NCBI RefSeq assembly: GCF_007858975.2
Contig: NZ_CP042220.2
Location: forward strand, 806,001 to 870,000
Reading direction: 5' to 3'
From: Dickeya poaceiphila
GTDB lineage: Bacteria; Pseudomonadota; Gammaproteobacteria; Enterobacterales; Enterobacteriaceae
Length of the DNA stretch: 64,000 nt
The translations under genes and the position numbers were made by a program. Below the pieces are notes generated by a model that ran no database searches, was not told the DNA's origin, and saw nothing but the letters and a program-made list of their open reading frames with translations. Within the stretch, counting starts at the first letter, position 1; each line of letters opens with the position of its first letter. This document shows, piece by piece, positions 9,794-19,139 of this stretch.

Positions 9794-11221
9794 ATGTCTG
9801 GTCTGTTTCGCTGGTTAAACGCGTTTTGGTCAAGAAAACATCGACAACAAACGATGCCTGCAATCGAGGGCGCCGGACAAATTGTATCGGCCTGTAGTTC
9901 GTTGCTGATGAATGCCCCAACGCAGGCGGCGATTATTTCCACTGATCCGGATAATCAGATAACGCTGTTCAATTCGGGAGCAGAGCGGTTGTTTGGTTTT
10001 CTCGCCAGCGAGGTCCTCGGTTGTGATGCCAGTACGGTCGTGCTGCGTCAGGGCGAAATGGGTCAACTGTCGCCACAAGAACTGCTACGCGATAACCGGC
10101 AATTTTCTGCATGGTGTTACCGGAAAAAAAATGGCGAGACGTTCTGGGGGGAGTTGAGTTTTCATGAGGTCCGCTTGCCTGAAGGGACGTTACTGGGCTA
10201 CCTCAGTATTATTACTGATATTACCGAACGTAAACGGTTGCTGGAGCAGCTACAGCAACAGCAAAAAATGATGAATCTGCTGTTGCAACGCGTTCCGGCG
10301 GTGCTCTACACGTTTCTTATTCGTGACGATGAGTTGCGATTTGTCTACTGTAGCCCGGTATCCGACCGTGTGTTGGGCCTGACGCCTCAGGAAATGACCG
10401 CCCTACCGTTCGGCCCCGGTCATCCGCTGCAAAACATGATTCTGCAAGAAGATCTTGAGCATATCGTCGATCATTACGCCAGTGACGATGGTCGGCACCA
10501 TAGCTGGCGCAGTGATTTTCGCATCCGTACCGAAAACGGCGAGATACGCTGGATTCATGCCGAAGCGGTAACGCCTTACCCGGAAGACGACGGCATCGTG
10601 TTTTATGGTTCGATGCTCGATATTACCGATCTCAAACAGTCCGAGACATTGTTGCAGGTATTGGCACAGACCGACTTTCTGACGGGTGTTGCTAATCGTC
10701 GTTATGTCGATGAACGTTATCAACAACTATGGCTACAGCATGAACCTACCCGGCAGCCCTTGTCGTTACTGATGATAGACATTGATCGCTTCAAGCGCTT
10801 CAACGATAGCTACGGCCATAGCCAGGGGGATGCCTGCATTAAGTCGGTCGTGAAAACGCTGGCGGATCAACTGCCATCACCAGAATGCTTGCTGGGGCGT
10901 TATGGTGGCGAAGAGTTTATTGTGGTATTGCCGCAAACTGACTACCAACTGGCGTTGTCGCTGGCGGAGCGCTGCCGTCAGGCCGTCGAGTCGATGGCGA
11001 TTCCTCATAGCGCGTCGTCACAGGGGGTGGTGACGGTGAGCATTGGCGTTGCGGTAGCAAGGCCGGGCCGCGATGGTTGCAGCATCACGCAGTTAAGCAA
11101 TGATGCTGATCAGGCGCTTTACCGTGCTAAGCATTTGGGCCGCAATCGGGTGGAGGGCGCAGGCGAGCCGGAACCAGAAGGCTGTGCCAGCCTGATAACG
11201 GCTCACCCGCAAGCGTTGTGA
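9794..11221 (+). CDS. Diguanylate cyclase with PAS sensory domains
   Basis: 475-residue signalling protein that would make cyclic di-GMP. Two PAS-type regions come first (about residues 40-165, with a typical PAC segment LGYLSIITDITERKR, and about 185-300, ending FYGSMLDITDLKQ). The GGDEF domain follows, with the intact active-site motif RYGGEEF. I do not see the RxxD inhibitory-site motif just before it, so product inhibition may be absent. No membrane segment is obvious, so it is probably cytoplasmic. The ATG at 9794 has AAGGAGCGTC in front and is preferred to the longer frame from 9752. Confidence 0.93.
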   Translation: MSGLFRWLNAFWSRKHRQQTMPAIEGAGQIVSACSSLLMNAPTQAAIISTDPDNQITLFNSGAERLFGFLASEVLGCDASTVVLRQGEMGQLSPQELLRDNRQFSAWCYRKKNGETFWGELSFHEVRLPEGTLLGYLSIITDITERKRLLEQLQQQQKMMNLLLQRVPAVLYTFLIRDDELRFVYCSPVSDRVLGLTPQEMTALPFGPGHPLQNMILQEDLEHIVDHYASDDGRHHSWRSDFRIRTENGEIRWIHAEAVTPYPEDDGIVFYGSMLDITDLKQSETLLQVLAQTDFLTGVANRRYVDERYQQLWLQHEPTRQPLSLLMIDIDRFKRFNDSYGHSQGDACIKSVVKTLADQLPSPECLLGRYGGEEFIVVLPQTDYQLALSLAERCRQAVESMAIPHSASSQGVVTVSIGVAVARPGRDGCSITQLSNDADQALYRAKHLGRNRVEGAGEPEPEGCASLITAHPQAL

Positions 11222-11246
11222 CAAACATAAGCGTTGTGACAAACAT
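11211..11246. repeat. Exact 18-bp tandem duplication over the stop codon of the diguanylate cyclase gene
   Basis: AAGCGTTGTGACAAACAT occurs twice in a row (11211-11228 and 11229-11246). The first copy contains the last sense codons and the TGA, so the second is non-coding and harmless. It looks like a recent slippage event. Confidence 0.85.
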
Positions 11247-11261
11247 AGCGGGTCACTCTTT

Positions 11262-12401
11262 TTATTCTTCCGCCAGAAATAGCTCCAGCAGCGAGTTGAG
11301 AAACAGCTTACCGTGCTCGGTCACCTGCCAGTGCTGCCCGGTTTCCGTCAGGTAACCTTGCGCCAGCGCGGCATCCAGTTGTGTTCTGATGACGCTTTCC
11401 GGCAGTCCGGTGTAGGCAGTAAACTCGGTACGCGGCGCGGGTTCCAACAGCCGCAAGCGGTTCATAAAGAATTCGAAGGGCCGGTCGGCCAGCGCGACTT
11501 CGCTGCGTTGTTGCAGATAGTTTCCCTGCATATAGCCGCGCGGGTGGCGGGTTTTCACCGTGCGCACGATAGCGCCGTCGGCGAAGGTGATTTTGCCGTG
11601 TGCACCGCATCCAATGCCCAGATAATCACCGAAGCGCCAGTAGTTGAGATTATGCTGGCACTGGTAACCCGGTTTGGCGTAGGCCGACGTCTCATACTGC
11701 TGATAGCCGGCGTCGCTCAGCAAACGGTGGCCTTGCTCGAAAATATCCCACAGTGCGTCGTCGTCCGGCAGCACTGGCGGCCTGGAGCCAAACAGCGTAT
11801 TCGGCTCGATGGTGAGCTGATACCAGGACAGGTGCGGCGGGTTGAGCGCTATCGCCTGACGCAAATCGTCCAGCGCTTCATCCAGCAATTGTTCCGGCAG
11901 CCCGTGCATCAGGTCCAGATTGAAACTGCGCAACCCCAGACCAGCAGCCAGACGAGCAGCGCGTTTGGCCTCTTCCGGGCCGTGGATGCGGCCTAGCCGC
12001 GTTAGCTTATCCGGGCTGAAACTCTGTACGCCGATGGATATTCGGTTAACGCCCGCCCGCTGGTAGCCGCTAAACCGGTCGGCTTCCACCGTACCGGGAT
12101 TGGCTTCCATGGTGATTTCCGCATCCGGCGTTAGTGGTAACCGCGCCCGTACGCCGTCCAGCACGTGTTGCATCGCCCCGGCGCTGAGCAGGCTTGGTGT
12201 GCCGCCGCCAATAAAAATGCTGTGCAGGGGGCGACCACCCGCCAGAAGCAGGTCAGCATCCAGATCCGCCAGCAGGTGTGCCACATAATCGTCGTGCGGC
12301 ACCTCGCCTTTGAGCGCGTGGGAGTTGAAGTCGCAGTAAGGGCACTTTTGCACGCACCAGGGAATGTGGATGTACAGGCTGAGCGGCGGCAGATTAAGCA
12401 T
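11262..12401 (-). CDS. hemW: Haem chaperone HemW, radical SAM family
   Basis: 379-residue radical-SAM protein related to oxygen-independent coproporphyrinogen oxidase but acting as a haem chaperone. The [4Fe-4S] cluster motif is [13 protein letters not shown] (C-x3-C-x2-C). IFIGGGTPS and ISIGVQSF are further family motifs, and the C-terminal HemN domain is present. The ATG at 12401 gives [16 protein letters not shown]; the frame runs on upstream inside rdgB but this is not protein. It overlaps the rdgB stop by 8 bases, in the conserved yggS-to-hemW operon. Confidence 0.95.
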   Translation of the reverse strand: MLNLPPLSLYIHIPWCVQKCPYCDFNSHALKGEVPHDDYVAHLLADLDADLLLAGGRPLHSIFIGGGTPSLLSAGAMQHVLDGVRARLPLTPDAEITMEANPGTVEADRFSGYQRAGVNRISIGVQSFSPDKLTRLGRIHGPEEAKRAARLAAGLGLRSFNLDLMHGLPEQLLDEALDDLRQAIALNPPHLSWYQLTIEPNTLFGSRPPVLPDDDALWDIFEQGHRLLSDAGYQQYETSAYAKPGYQCQHNLNYWRFGDYLGIGCGAHGKITFADGAIVRTVKTRHPRGYMQGNYLQQRSEVALADRPFEFFMNRLRLLEPAPRTEFTAYTGLPESVIRTQLDAALAQGYLTETGQHWQVTEHGKLFLNSLLELFLAEE

Positions 12402-12987
12402 GTCGCAGCGCATCCAGTAACTGGCGCAGCGCCTGACCACGGTGGGAGTGAGCGTTTTTCTCTCCATGGCTGAGTTCTGCGGCGGTTTTGCCGAGTTGCG
12501 GCACGAAGAACACTGGGTCATAGCCGAAGCCGCCTTCGCCGACAGGCGCACGGGTGATGATGCCCTGCCAACTGCCATGGCACACCAGCGGCGTGGGGTC
12601 GTCGGCATGGCGCAGATACACCAGTACGCAGTGGAAGCTGGCCTGACGCTGCTCGTCCGGTACGTTATCCAGCGCCACCAGCAGTTTGTCCAGATTCTGC
12701 CGGTCACTGGCGTCTTCCCCGGCATAGCGGGCGGAATAGATGCCCGGTGCGCCACCCAATGCGTTGACCGCCAGCCCCGAATCATCGGCGATGGCGGGCA
12801 GGCCGGTTTCACGTGCGGCGTGGCGTGCTTTCAGAATGGCGTTTTCGATAAAGGTCAAACCGGTTTCTTCGGCGGAATCGACGCCCAGCGTGGTTTGCGC
12901 CACCACGTCAAGACCGAAATCCGCCAGCAGACCGGCGAGTTCACGCACTTTACCGGCATTGCCGGTGGCTAAAACCACGTTTTGCAT
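12394..12987 (-). CDS. rdgB: dITP/XTP pyrophosphatase RdgB
   Basis: Ham1-family housecleaning enzyme, 197 residues, that hydrolyses dITP, ITP and XTP to monophosphates and keeps them out of DNA. It starts [17 protein letters not shown] and carries [27 protein letters not shown] and [10 protein letters not shown], all near-identical to E. coli. The ATG at 12987 has AGGAACAACAG before it; a Met five codons upstream is less likely. It lies between yggU and hemW and overlaps hemW. Confidence 0.95.
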   Translation of the reverse strand: MQNVVLATGNAGKVRELAGLLADFGLDVVAQTTLGVDSAEETGLTFIENAILKARHAARETGLPAIADDSGLAVNALGGAPGIYSARYAGEDASDRQNLDKLLVALDNVPDEQRQASFHCVLVYLRHADDPTPLVCHGSWQGIITRAPVGEGGFGYDPVFFVPQLGKTAAELSHGEKNAHSHRGQALRQLLDALRHA

Positions 12988-13034
12988 CTGTTGTTCCTGC
13001 AATCTGTTTCAGGGTGTTGGTTCAGGGAATAGAC

Positions 13035-13325
13035 TCAGACGATGAGGCCCGCGACATCGGTCGGGATGGCTTGCGGGTTGACGATTCTAATCTGTTTATG
13101 ACGCCCAAGCTCCCCTTTTTCGATGGTCACCATGCTTTTGGCGACACGGAACTGTTTGGCAAGAAATTTGATCAGGTGGGCGTTGGCCTGGCCGTCTACC
13201 GGCGGTGCGGTGATGGCGACTTTGAGTTCGTCGCCATGCAACCCGATAATCTGGTCCCGGCTGGCTTTCGGCTGAATATACAGCCGAATCACCAGCCCGT
13301 CTTCACAGCGACTGACGGCACTCAC
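13035..13325 (-). CDS. yggU: YggU family (DUF167) small protein
   Basis: 96-residue DUF167 protein. [19 protein letters not shown] and [19 protein letters not shown] are the family signatures and align with E. coli YggU. I use the GTG at 13325, whose GTGA overlaps the yggT stop and which gives SAVSRCEDG as in the E. coli protein; an ATG four codons upstream is possible. The function is unknown. The gene is part of the conserved ygg operon. Confidence 0.9.
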   Translation of the reverse strand: MSAVSRCEDGLVIRLYIQPKASRDQIIGLHGDELKVAITAPPVDGQANAHLIKFLAKQFRVAKSMVTIEKGELGRHKQIRIVNPQAIPTDVAGLIV

Positions 13326-13876
13326 AGCAGGAACCACAGCCCCGGAAAAAAGTCCATGCCGAGATAGTTCAACAGGTACAGCACTAAAATGACGATCATC
13401 GGCGAGAAATCCAACCCGCCGGCTGATGGCAGAATGCGGCGCAGCGGTCCTGTCAGCGGTTCGGTCAACTGATACAGCATGTAGTCTACCGGGCTGCGGC
13501 CCTGGCTGACCCAGCTCATCAGCGAGCGGATAATCACGACCCAGAACACCAGATAACCGGCGGATTTAATCAGCGCCAGCAGTCCGACCAGCAGGTTGAT
13601 CGGGCTGAGCGACAGCGAGCCGACCTGAATCAGCAACAACAATGGATATTTCAGCGTAGTAAGCAGAAACGCCAGCAGCAGCGAGGCGCTGTCTATCGGA
13701 CCCAGCGACGGAATAATGCGGCGCAACGGGCCGATGATCGGTTGGGTGAGTTTCACCACGAACTGGGCCAGTGGGTTGTAAAAATCACTGCGCGCCCACT
13801 GCATCCAGATACGCAGCAGCAACACCATTACGTACAGGTCAATCAGGGTCTTGACCAGAAAAGTCAGGGTAAGCAT
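13322..13876 (-). CDS. yggT: YggT family inner-membrane protein
   Basis: 184-residue integral membrane protein with two YggT repeats. Each has a hydrophobic segment followed by a short conserved stretch: [20 protein letters not shown] in the first and [20 protein letters not shown] in the second. YggT proteins have been linked to osmotic stress, but the molecular role is not established. It lies between proC and yggU and is co-transcribed with both. Confidence 0.93.
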   Translation of the reverse strand: MLTLTFLVKTLIDLYVMVLLLRIWMQWARSDFYNPLAQFVVKLTQPIIGPLRRIIPSLGPIDSASLLLAFLLTTLKYPLLLLIQVGSLSLSPINLLVGLLALIKSAGYLVFWVVIIRSLMSWVSQGRSPVDYMLYQLTEPLTGPLRRILPSAGGLDFSPMIVILVLYLLNYLGMDFFPGLWFLL

Positions 13877-13918
13877 GAGACAGTCATTCCTTCATTTAAA
13901 GTCATGTTTCAGACGGCA

Positions 13919-14740
13919 TCAAAACAACGATTCCATTTCTTTTGCACGGTGCACGGCGGCCTGCATGGCATCAGCGACAATCTGTCCCAACTGGCGTTCG
14001 TTGAACACGCGTAGCGCCTCGGCGGTGGTGCCGCCTTTAGAGGTCACATTTTCCCGCAATGTCGATAATGGCGTATCCGGGCTTGCCTCCACCAGCGCCG
14101 CCGCGCCGCTGGCCGCCTGTTGCACCAGCAGGCGGGCGGTATCGGCGTCGAATCCCTGACGAATCGCTTCCTGCTGCATGGCTTCCATAAACAGGAAAAA
14201 ATAGGCGGGGGCGCTGCCGGCGGCAGCAATCACGCCATTAATGTGCGACTCGTCGGCGACCCAACACAGCTTACCGACGCTGTTCATCAGGTCGGCGGCA
14301 AACGCGCGATCAGTTTCGCTAACCTCGGCTGGCGCGTACAGACCGCTCATGCCCTGGCCCACCAGCGACGGGGTATTGGGCATAATACGTACGATATTGA
14401 GCGATGCGCCCAATAACTGGCGGAACCGGGCGATGCTGACGCCGGCGGCGATTGACAGTACCAGTTTACCGCTGAAATCCACCTGCTGTGCCAGCTCCCC
14501 GCAAACCTCGGCCATCAGTTGCGGTTTAACCGCCAGCACCACAACCGCGGCATCACGGGCGCAGGCGACATTGTCGCTCAGGCTGGTAATGCCATAGCGG
14601 GCGGCCAGTGTGTCCCGGTGGGTGGCGGACGGTGCGCTGACGCTGATGTGGCTGGCCGGATAACCGCCTGCCATCAGACCGGCGATGATCGCCTGCGCCA
14701 TATTGCCCGCGCCGATAAAGGCTATTTTACGGTGTTCCAT
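13919..14740 (-). CDS. proC: Pyrroline-5-carboxylate reductase
   Basis: Last enzyme of proline synthesis, reducing pyrroline-5-carboxylate with NAD(P)H. At 273 residues it has normal length. The Rossmann motif is IAFIGAGNMAQAIIAGLM at the start. The C-terminal dimerisation domain has GSAPAYFFLFMEAM and TSKGGTTAEALRVF. It lies between yggS and yggT, an order common in gammaproteobacteria though not in E. coli itself. Confidence 0.96.
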   Translation of the reverse strand: MEHRKIAFIGAGNMAQAIIAGLMAGGYPASHISVSAPSATHRDTLAARYGITSLSDNVACARDAAVVVLAVKPQLMAEVCGELAQQVDFSGKLVLSIAAGVSIARFRQLLGASLNIVRIMPNTPSLVGQGMSGLYAPAEVSETDRAFAADLMNSVGKLCWVADESHINGVIAAAGSAPAYFFLFMEAMQQEAIRQGFDADTARLLVQQAASGAAALVEASPDTPLSTLRENVTSKGGTTAEALRVFNERQLGQIVADAMQAAVHRAKEMESLF

Positions 14741-14773
14741 CAGATTCTCGCTGTTCTTATTTGTCCGTTAAGG

Positions 14774-15511
14774 TTAACTGGTGGGTGAGTGGTAATCACG
14801 TGCGCCAAAAATCGCGGTGCCGATCCGCACCAGTGTGCTGCCTGCTTCAATAGCGGCGGCCATGTCGTCGGTCATTCCCATCGACAAGGTATCCAAAGTG
14901 CCATAATCCGCTTTCAGTTGCAGAAAAAGTTCGGTCATTTGACGAAATACCGCCAGTTGACGGGTGTGATCCGTTTCCGGTGCGGGGATCGCCATCAACC
15001 CACGTAGCCGCAGATTCGGCAACCGCGCCACGCTGGCTGCCAGTTCCGGCAGGTCGCTGGCCATCATGCCGGACTTGCTCGCTTCCTGACTGATATTGAC
15101 CTGTAACAGCACGTTGAGCGGCGGCAGATGTGCCGGGCGCTGTTCGTTCAGTCGCTGGGCGATGCGCAGTCGGTCGATGGTGTGACACCAGTCGAAATGC
15201 TCTGCCACCAGGCGGCTCTTATTCGACTGCAACGGCCCGATAAAATGCCATTCCAACACGGTATCCGGCTGGGCGGCCTGAAAATGAAGGATCTTATCCA
15301 CGCCTTCCTGTACATAGTTTTCGCCAAACGCCCGTTGTCCGGCTGCAATAGCTTCTTCGAGCGCGCTCACAGGTTTGGTTTTGCTGACGGCAAGCAATGT
15401 AATCTCTTCTGAAGCACGGCCACAACGTTGCGCCGCCGCTGAGATTTTCTGCCGGACGTCCTGTAGATTTTGCTGAACTGTCGATATCGTCGCTACCGGT
15501 GTCATCGTCAT
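14774..15511 (-). CDS. yggS: PLP homeostasis protein, YggS/PROSC family
   Basis: Pyridoxal-phosphate-binding TIM-barrel protein of 245 residues, related to the N-terminal domain of alanine racemase but not a racemase. It buffers PLP and affects amino-acid metabolism. The PLP lysine is in ITLLAVSKTKP. Further motifs are FGENYVQEG, WHFIGPLQSNKS and LSMGMTDDM. It is the first gene of the leftward operon and is divergent from the PilT-like gene, with only 22 bases between their starts. Confidence 0.95.
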   Translation of the reverse strand: MTMTPVATISTVQQNLQDVRQKISAAAQRCGRASEEITLLAVSKTKPVSALEEAIAAGQRAFGENYVQEGVDKILHFQAAQPDTVLEWHFIGPLQSNKSRLVAEHFDWCHTIDRLRIAQRLNEQRPAHLPPLNVLLQVNISQEASKSGMMASDLPELAASVARLPNLRLRGLMAIPAPETDHTRQLAVFRQMTELFLQLKADYGTLDTLSMGMTDDMAAAIEAGSTLVRIGTAIFGARDYHSPTS

Positions 15512-15533
15512 AGTGATTTAAGGAGGCCAATCA

Positions 15534-16556
15534 ATGGATGTGAGTGAATGGGTGAGCGCTAGTGTAAAACAGAATGTATCCGATCTGCACCTGTGTAGCG
15601 GTCACCCGCCGGTGTGGCGTATCGACGGTCAACTGGTGACGGATGTCGCCCAGCCGCCGTTGCACAATGCTGAGCTGGAGCAGTGGTGCCGCAGTTGGCT
15701 GGACCCGGCCTGCGATCAGCAACTGCGCCAATACGGGCAGACCGACTGTGCGCTGACGCTGCCGGAAGGTCAGCGGTTACGGGCAAACCTGTTTATGCAG
15801 CGTCACGGTTTGTCGGCAGCACTACGCTTGATCCCGCAACATCAGCCTGATTTGCAGGTGCTGGGTGCGCCGCCGGTGATAGCGGGTCTGGTCACCTGCA
15901 CCGATGGCCTGATTCTGGTGACGGGGGCGACCGGCAGCGGTAAATCCACCACGCTGGCAGCGATGATAGCCGAACTTAATCAACGCCGTGCTTGCCACAT
16001 CATTACGCTGGAAGACCCGATAGAGTTCCTGCATACCAGCACGCGCTGCCTGATCCAACAGCGGGAAATGGGCCGTCACAGCGAAGGGTTCGCCAGTGCG
16101 TTGCGAGCCGCGTTGCGTGAAGACCCGGACGTGCTGTTGCTCGGTGAGCTGCGCGACAGCGAGACGATTCGACTGGCGCTGACGGCGGCGGAAACCGGTC
16201 ACCTGGTACTGGCTACGCTGCATACCCGGCGGGCTGTACAGGCGGTGGATCGGTTAGTCGATGTGTTCCCTGCCGAGGAGAAAGCGTTTGTGCGTGCGCA
16301 ACTGGCTGCGAGTTTGCAGGCGGTGGTGGCGCAGAAATTAGTACCGGGGGTGCAAGGCGGACGCGTGGCACTGTTTGAGGTACTGACTGCTACGCCCGCG
16401 GTCAGCAACCTGATCCGCGAAGGCAAAACTCACCAGTTGACCAGTGTGCTGCAAACCGGCAGTCAGGTGGGGATGCAAACCTTTGAGCAGAGCTATCAGC
16501 AGCGGTATCGGGAAGGCGTGTTGCCGGATGATGCGCCTGACGGCGCATCATCATAA
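15534..16556 (+). CDS. PilT-like type IV pilus twitching ATPase (YggR family)
   Basis: Hexameric secretion ATPase fold, 340 residues. The Walker A motif is VTGATGSGKSTTLAA (about residues 130-144), followed by LEDPIEFLH, the Walker B LLLGELRDSET and the His box HLVLATLHT. This corresponds to E. coli YggR, a PilT relative that lies in the same divergent position next to yggS. In true PilT systems it powers pilus retraction. No pilus genes are nearby, so its role here is uncertain. The ATG follows AGGAGGCCAATCA. Confidence 0.93.
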   Translation: MDVSEWVSASVKQNVSDLHLCSGHPPVWRIDGQLVTDVAQPPLHNAELEQWCRSWLDPACDQQLRQYGQTDCALTLPEGQRLRANLFMQRHGLSAALRLIPQHQPDLQVLGAPPVIAGLVTCTDGLILVTGATGSGKSTTLAAMIAELNQRRACHIITLEDPIEFLHTSTRCLIQQREMGRHSEGFASALRAALREDPDVLLLGELRDSETIRLALTAAETGHLVLATLHTRRAVQAVDRLVDVFPAEEKAFVRAQLAASLQAVVAQKLVPGVQGGRVALFEVLTATPAVSNLIREGKTHQLTSVLQTGSQVGMQTFEQSYQQRYREGVLPDDAPDGASS

Positions 16557-16595
16557 AGGCATCAGCTCATCTCTCGGCTTGGCGTGTTGCGGTGT

Positions 16596-18668
16596 TTAGT
16601 CCGACTTCGCCACAGCAGTGTCGGCTATGGTTTGTAGCATCGCCGTAAACTCAGGAGCGGGCACCGGGCGCGAAAACAGAAAACCCTGAGCATAGTCGCA
16701 ACCGATGCGGGCGAGGGTGTCGCACTGTTGCTGTGTTTCAATCCCTTCCGCCACCACTTTGAGGCCAAGGCTGTGCGCCATGGCGATAATCGCCACACAG
16801 AGTTCAAACCCGACACCATCGATATCCTCAACAAAGGAGCGATCGATTTTCAGGCAATCAATGTCGAATTTTCTGAGATAGGCGAGTGAGGAATACCCGG
16901 TCCCGAAATCATCAATGGCGATCTGGATGCCGGTGTCACGAAACAGATGCAGGTTGTTGTTGACCCGCAGTTCGGCATTCAACAGCAAACCTTCTGTGAT
17001 TTCGATGATCACGGCGCTTCCGTCCAGCCCGTGTCGCTCCAGTTCCTGGACCCAGCTCATGTCAGAGAAGTCTTTGCTGCGCAATTGGATTGGTGACTGG
17101 TTGATGGCGATTTGGAAATTCGGGTCGAATGTTTTACGCCACTGTGCCAGTTGGGTGATGGCCTGCCGGGCGACCCAGTCACCGAGTGGCACAATCAGGC
17201 CGGTATCCTCGGCAAGAGGAATAAACTCCGCCGGGCTGACCATACCGCGTGTGGGATGGTGCCAGCGCACCAGCGCTTCGGCTTTGACTACGTTGTTGCT
17301 TGCCAGTTCGATGATGGGTTGGTAATACACTTCGAATTGGTCGCACTGGATGGCATCACGCAAATCGTTGGTCAGACGTAAACGGGCGCGTGCCGCCTGT
17401 TGTAAGGCTGGAGTGTAGTAATTAAAACAGTTGCGCCCGGCTCCTTTGGCGGCATACATGGCCTGATCGGCATTTTTGAACAACCCTTCCAACGTGTCGC
17501 TATCGTTGGGAAATAAGGCAATACCGATACTCGCTGAAACCAACATGCTTTCTCCGTCGATATTGAACGGGCGTGCCAGATGTTCCAACAGGGTTTTGGC
17601 TATACGTTCGCAATCGTCGGCGCGGAGCAGATCAGACAAGATGATCGCAAATTCGTCGCCCCCCAAACGGGCGATAGTATCAGCCCCCTGAATACAATCG
17701 GTAATGCGGTTTGAAACCGCAAAGAGCAGCGCATCGCCGGCACTGTGTCCCAGGCTGTCATTGACCGATTTGAAATGGTCAAGGTCAATCAGCATCAGTG
17801 CCATTGGGCGTCCGGTACGTTTAGCGCATTCAACCGCTCGCTCAAGCTTATCCTGAAACATATGCCGGTTTGGCAGCGTGGTCACCGCGTCATAGTTGGC
17901 CTGTCGCCAGATCAGTTCCTCCTGCTTTTTGCGCTGTGTGATGTCGGAAAACATGCCGACATAACTTAACGGCGTGCCTGCTGCGTCTTTGACTACATTA
18001 ATCGTCAGCTCTTTGAGGTAGGGAGTGCCATCTTTTTTGCGATCCCACATTTCACCGATCCACAACCCTTCTTCGTTCAAGGTACGCCCCATGGCGTTAT
18101 AGAAATCGTCATCGTGTTGGTCGGATCTAAACATGTGCGAAGGTTGCCCGACTATTTCGGCTGGGCTATACCCGGTCAGGTGGGTGAACGCTGGGTTGAT
18201 GGCAATCACTTGATTATTGGTACCAATAACGATGATGGCTTCCTGACTGCTTTCATAGACTGTGGCGGCAATCTTCATCTGTTCTCGTGCTTTTTGACGC
18301 TCGGTAATATCAAGCACGTATACCAGTCGGTCCGCCCTGTGCCCATGCTGCGCAAAAGGGACGGATTCTGACCAAACAGTAATAACGGCGCCATCATGGC
18401 GAACCACAGTCCATTCTCCCCCCAGCGTGCTGCCTTCATTCAGAAATAACTGATGACGAGCCAGTACGGATTCGCGGGCGGACTCCGGAAAAACCATGGT
18501 AAAGGAGCGGTTAATCATTTCTTCTTGGGTATAGCCATAGATGGCGCTATAGGCTGGGTTGACAGTGACATAATTTCCGTCGTAATTGATAACGGCAATA
18601 CCTACCGGGCAGCGGTCAAGAATGGCCTGAAACAGACTTTCTGAATTCCATGGATAACCTGTCATCAT
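16596..18668 (-). CDS. PAS-GGDEF-EAL cyclic-di-GMP signalling protein
   Basis: 690-residue multidomain protein. Two PAS/PAC units (about residues 10-130 and 130-255) end in the usual VLDITERQ and GMFSDITQRKKQ linkers. The GGDEF domain is intact (RLGGDEF), as is the EAL phosphodiesterase domain (AEALVRWHH, IAIDDFGTGYSSLAYL, CLKIDRSFV). Both making and breaking c-di-GMP are therefore possible; one activity commonly dominates. No transmembrane segment is evident. It is transcribed towards the pilT-like gene, converging with it. Confidence 0.93.
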   Translation of the reverse strand: MMTGYPWNSESLFQAILDRCPVGIAVINYDGNYVTVNPAYSAIYGYTQEEMINRSFTMVFPESARESVLARHQLFLNEGSTLGGEWTVVRHDGAVITVWSESVPFAQHGHRADRLVYVLDITERQKAREQMKIAATVYESSQEAIIVIGTNNQVIAINPAFTHLTGYSPAEIVGQPSHMFRSDQHDDDFYNAMGRTLNEEGLWIGEMWDRKKDGTPYLKELTINVVKDAAGTPLSYVGMFSDITQRKKQEELIWRQANYDAVTTLPNRHMFQDKLERAVECAKRTGRPMALMLIDLDHFKSVNDSLGHSAGDALLFAVSNRITDCIQGADTIARLGGDEFAIILSDLLRADDCERIAKTLLEHLARPFNIDGESMLVSASIGIALFPNDSDTLEGLFKNADQAMYAAKGAGRNCFNYYTPALQQAARARLRLTNDLRDAIQCDQFEVYYQPIIELASNNVVKAEALVRWHHPTRGMVSPAEFIPLAEDTGLIVPLGDWVARQAITQLAQWRKTFDPNFQIAINQSPIQLRSKDFSDMSWVQELERHGLDGSAVIIEITEGLLLNAELRVNNNLHLFRDTGIQIAIDDFGTGYSSLAYLRKFDIDCLKIDRSFVEDIDGVGFELCVAIIAMAHSLGLKVVAEGIETQQQCDTLARIGCDYAQGFLFSRPVPAPEFTAMLQTIADTAVAKSD

Positions 18669-19052
18669 TCACCTCATCATTGATGCTGCTTTTGTGACAA
18701 ACCGTGTTGACTGACGGGTAATCGCGTTGCCATGCCGCCAGCTTATGGATGGTACGCAAGCCTGGTTTGTACGCTTCGTCTTGTGGTTAATTTATTATTT
18801 TTAATGTGAATCTTTCTGTATGCATCAAACTGGCCATAAGCGCTGCCGTCGTTCCGTTTCGATGAAGGTGTTTGTCTCATTCATTTTCTTTTAGCTCATT
18901 TTGCAGAAACTGTCCTGACAGAGAAATTATCGACCACTGACAGCAACTTCTGAGAAGTCTGTATTGAATTAAGGAAAAAAAATAGGTTTAGAGAAAAACA
19001 GAAGATGATGTACGGTGGGCTGCCTACGCGTGTGGTCAATGTATCTTCTTGG
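18669..19052. other. Intergenic region with no gene seen
   Basis: About 380 bases upstream of the PAS-GGDEF-EAL gene and beyond the end of the broken deaminase gene. It is moderately AT-rich and must hold the promoter of the signalling gene. I recognise no further gene or structured RNA in it. Confidence 0.4.
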
Positions 19053-19078
19053 AAAAGGGTGATGATTTTCCATCACCC
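19053..19078 (-). terminator. Probable terminator of the deaminase operon
   Basis: A perfect 8-bp stem, GGGTGATG (19057-19064) with CATCACCC (19071-19078), and a 6-base loop. On the minus strand it is followed by TTTTCC. It lies about 60 bases after the end of the codA-like gene. Confidence 0.6.
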
Positions 19079-19139
19079 AATCGTGTCTTTCCCGTTTATT
19101 GCGCTATAGCGGCTATTTTGCGCTATTGCGGCATGATGA

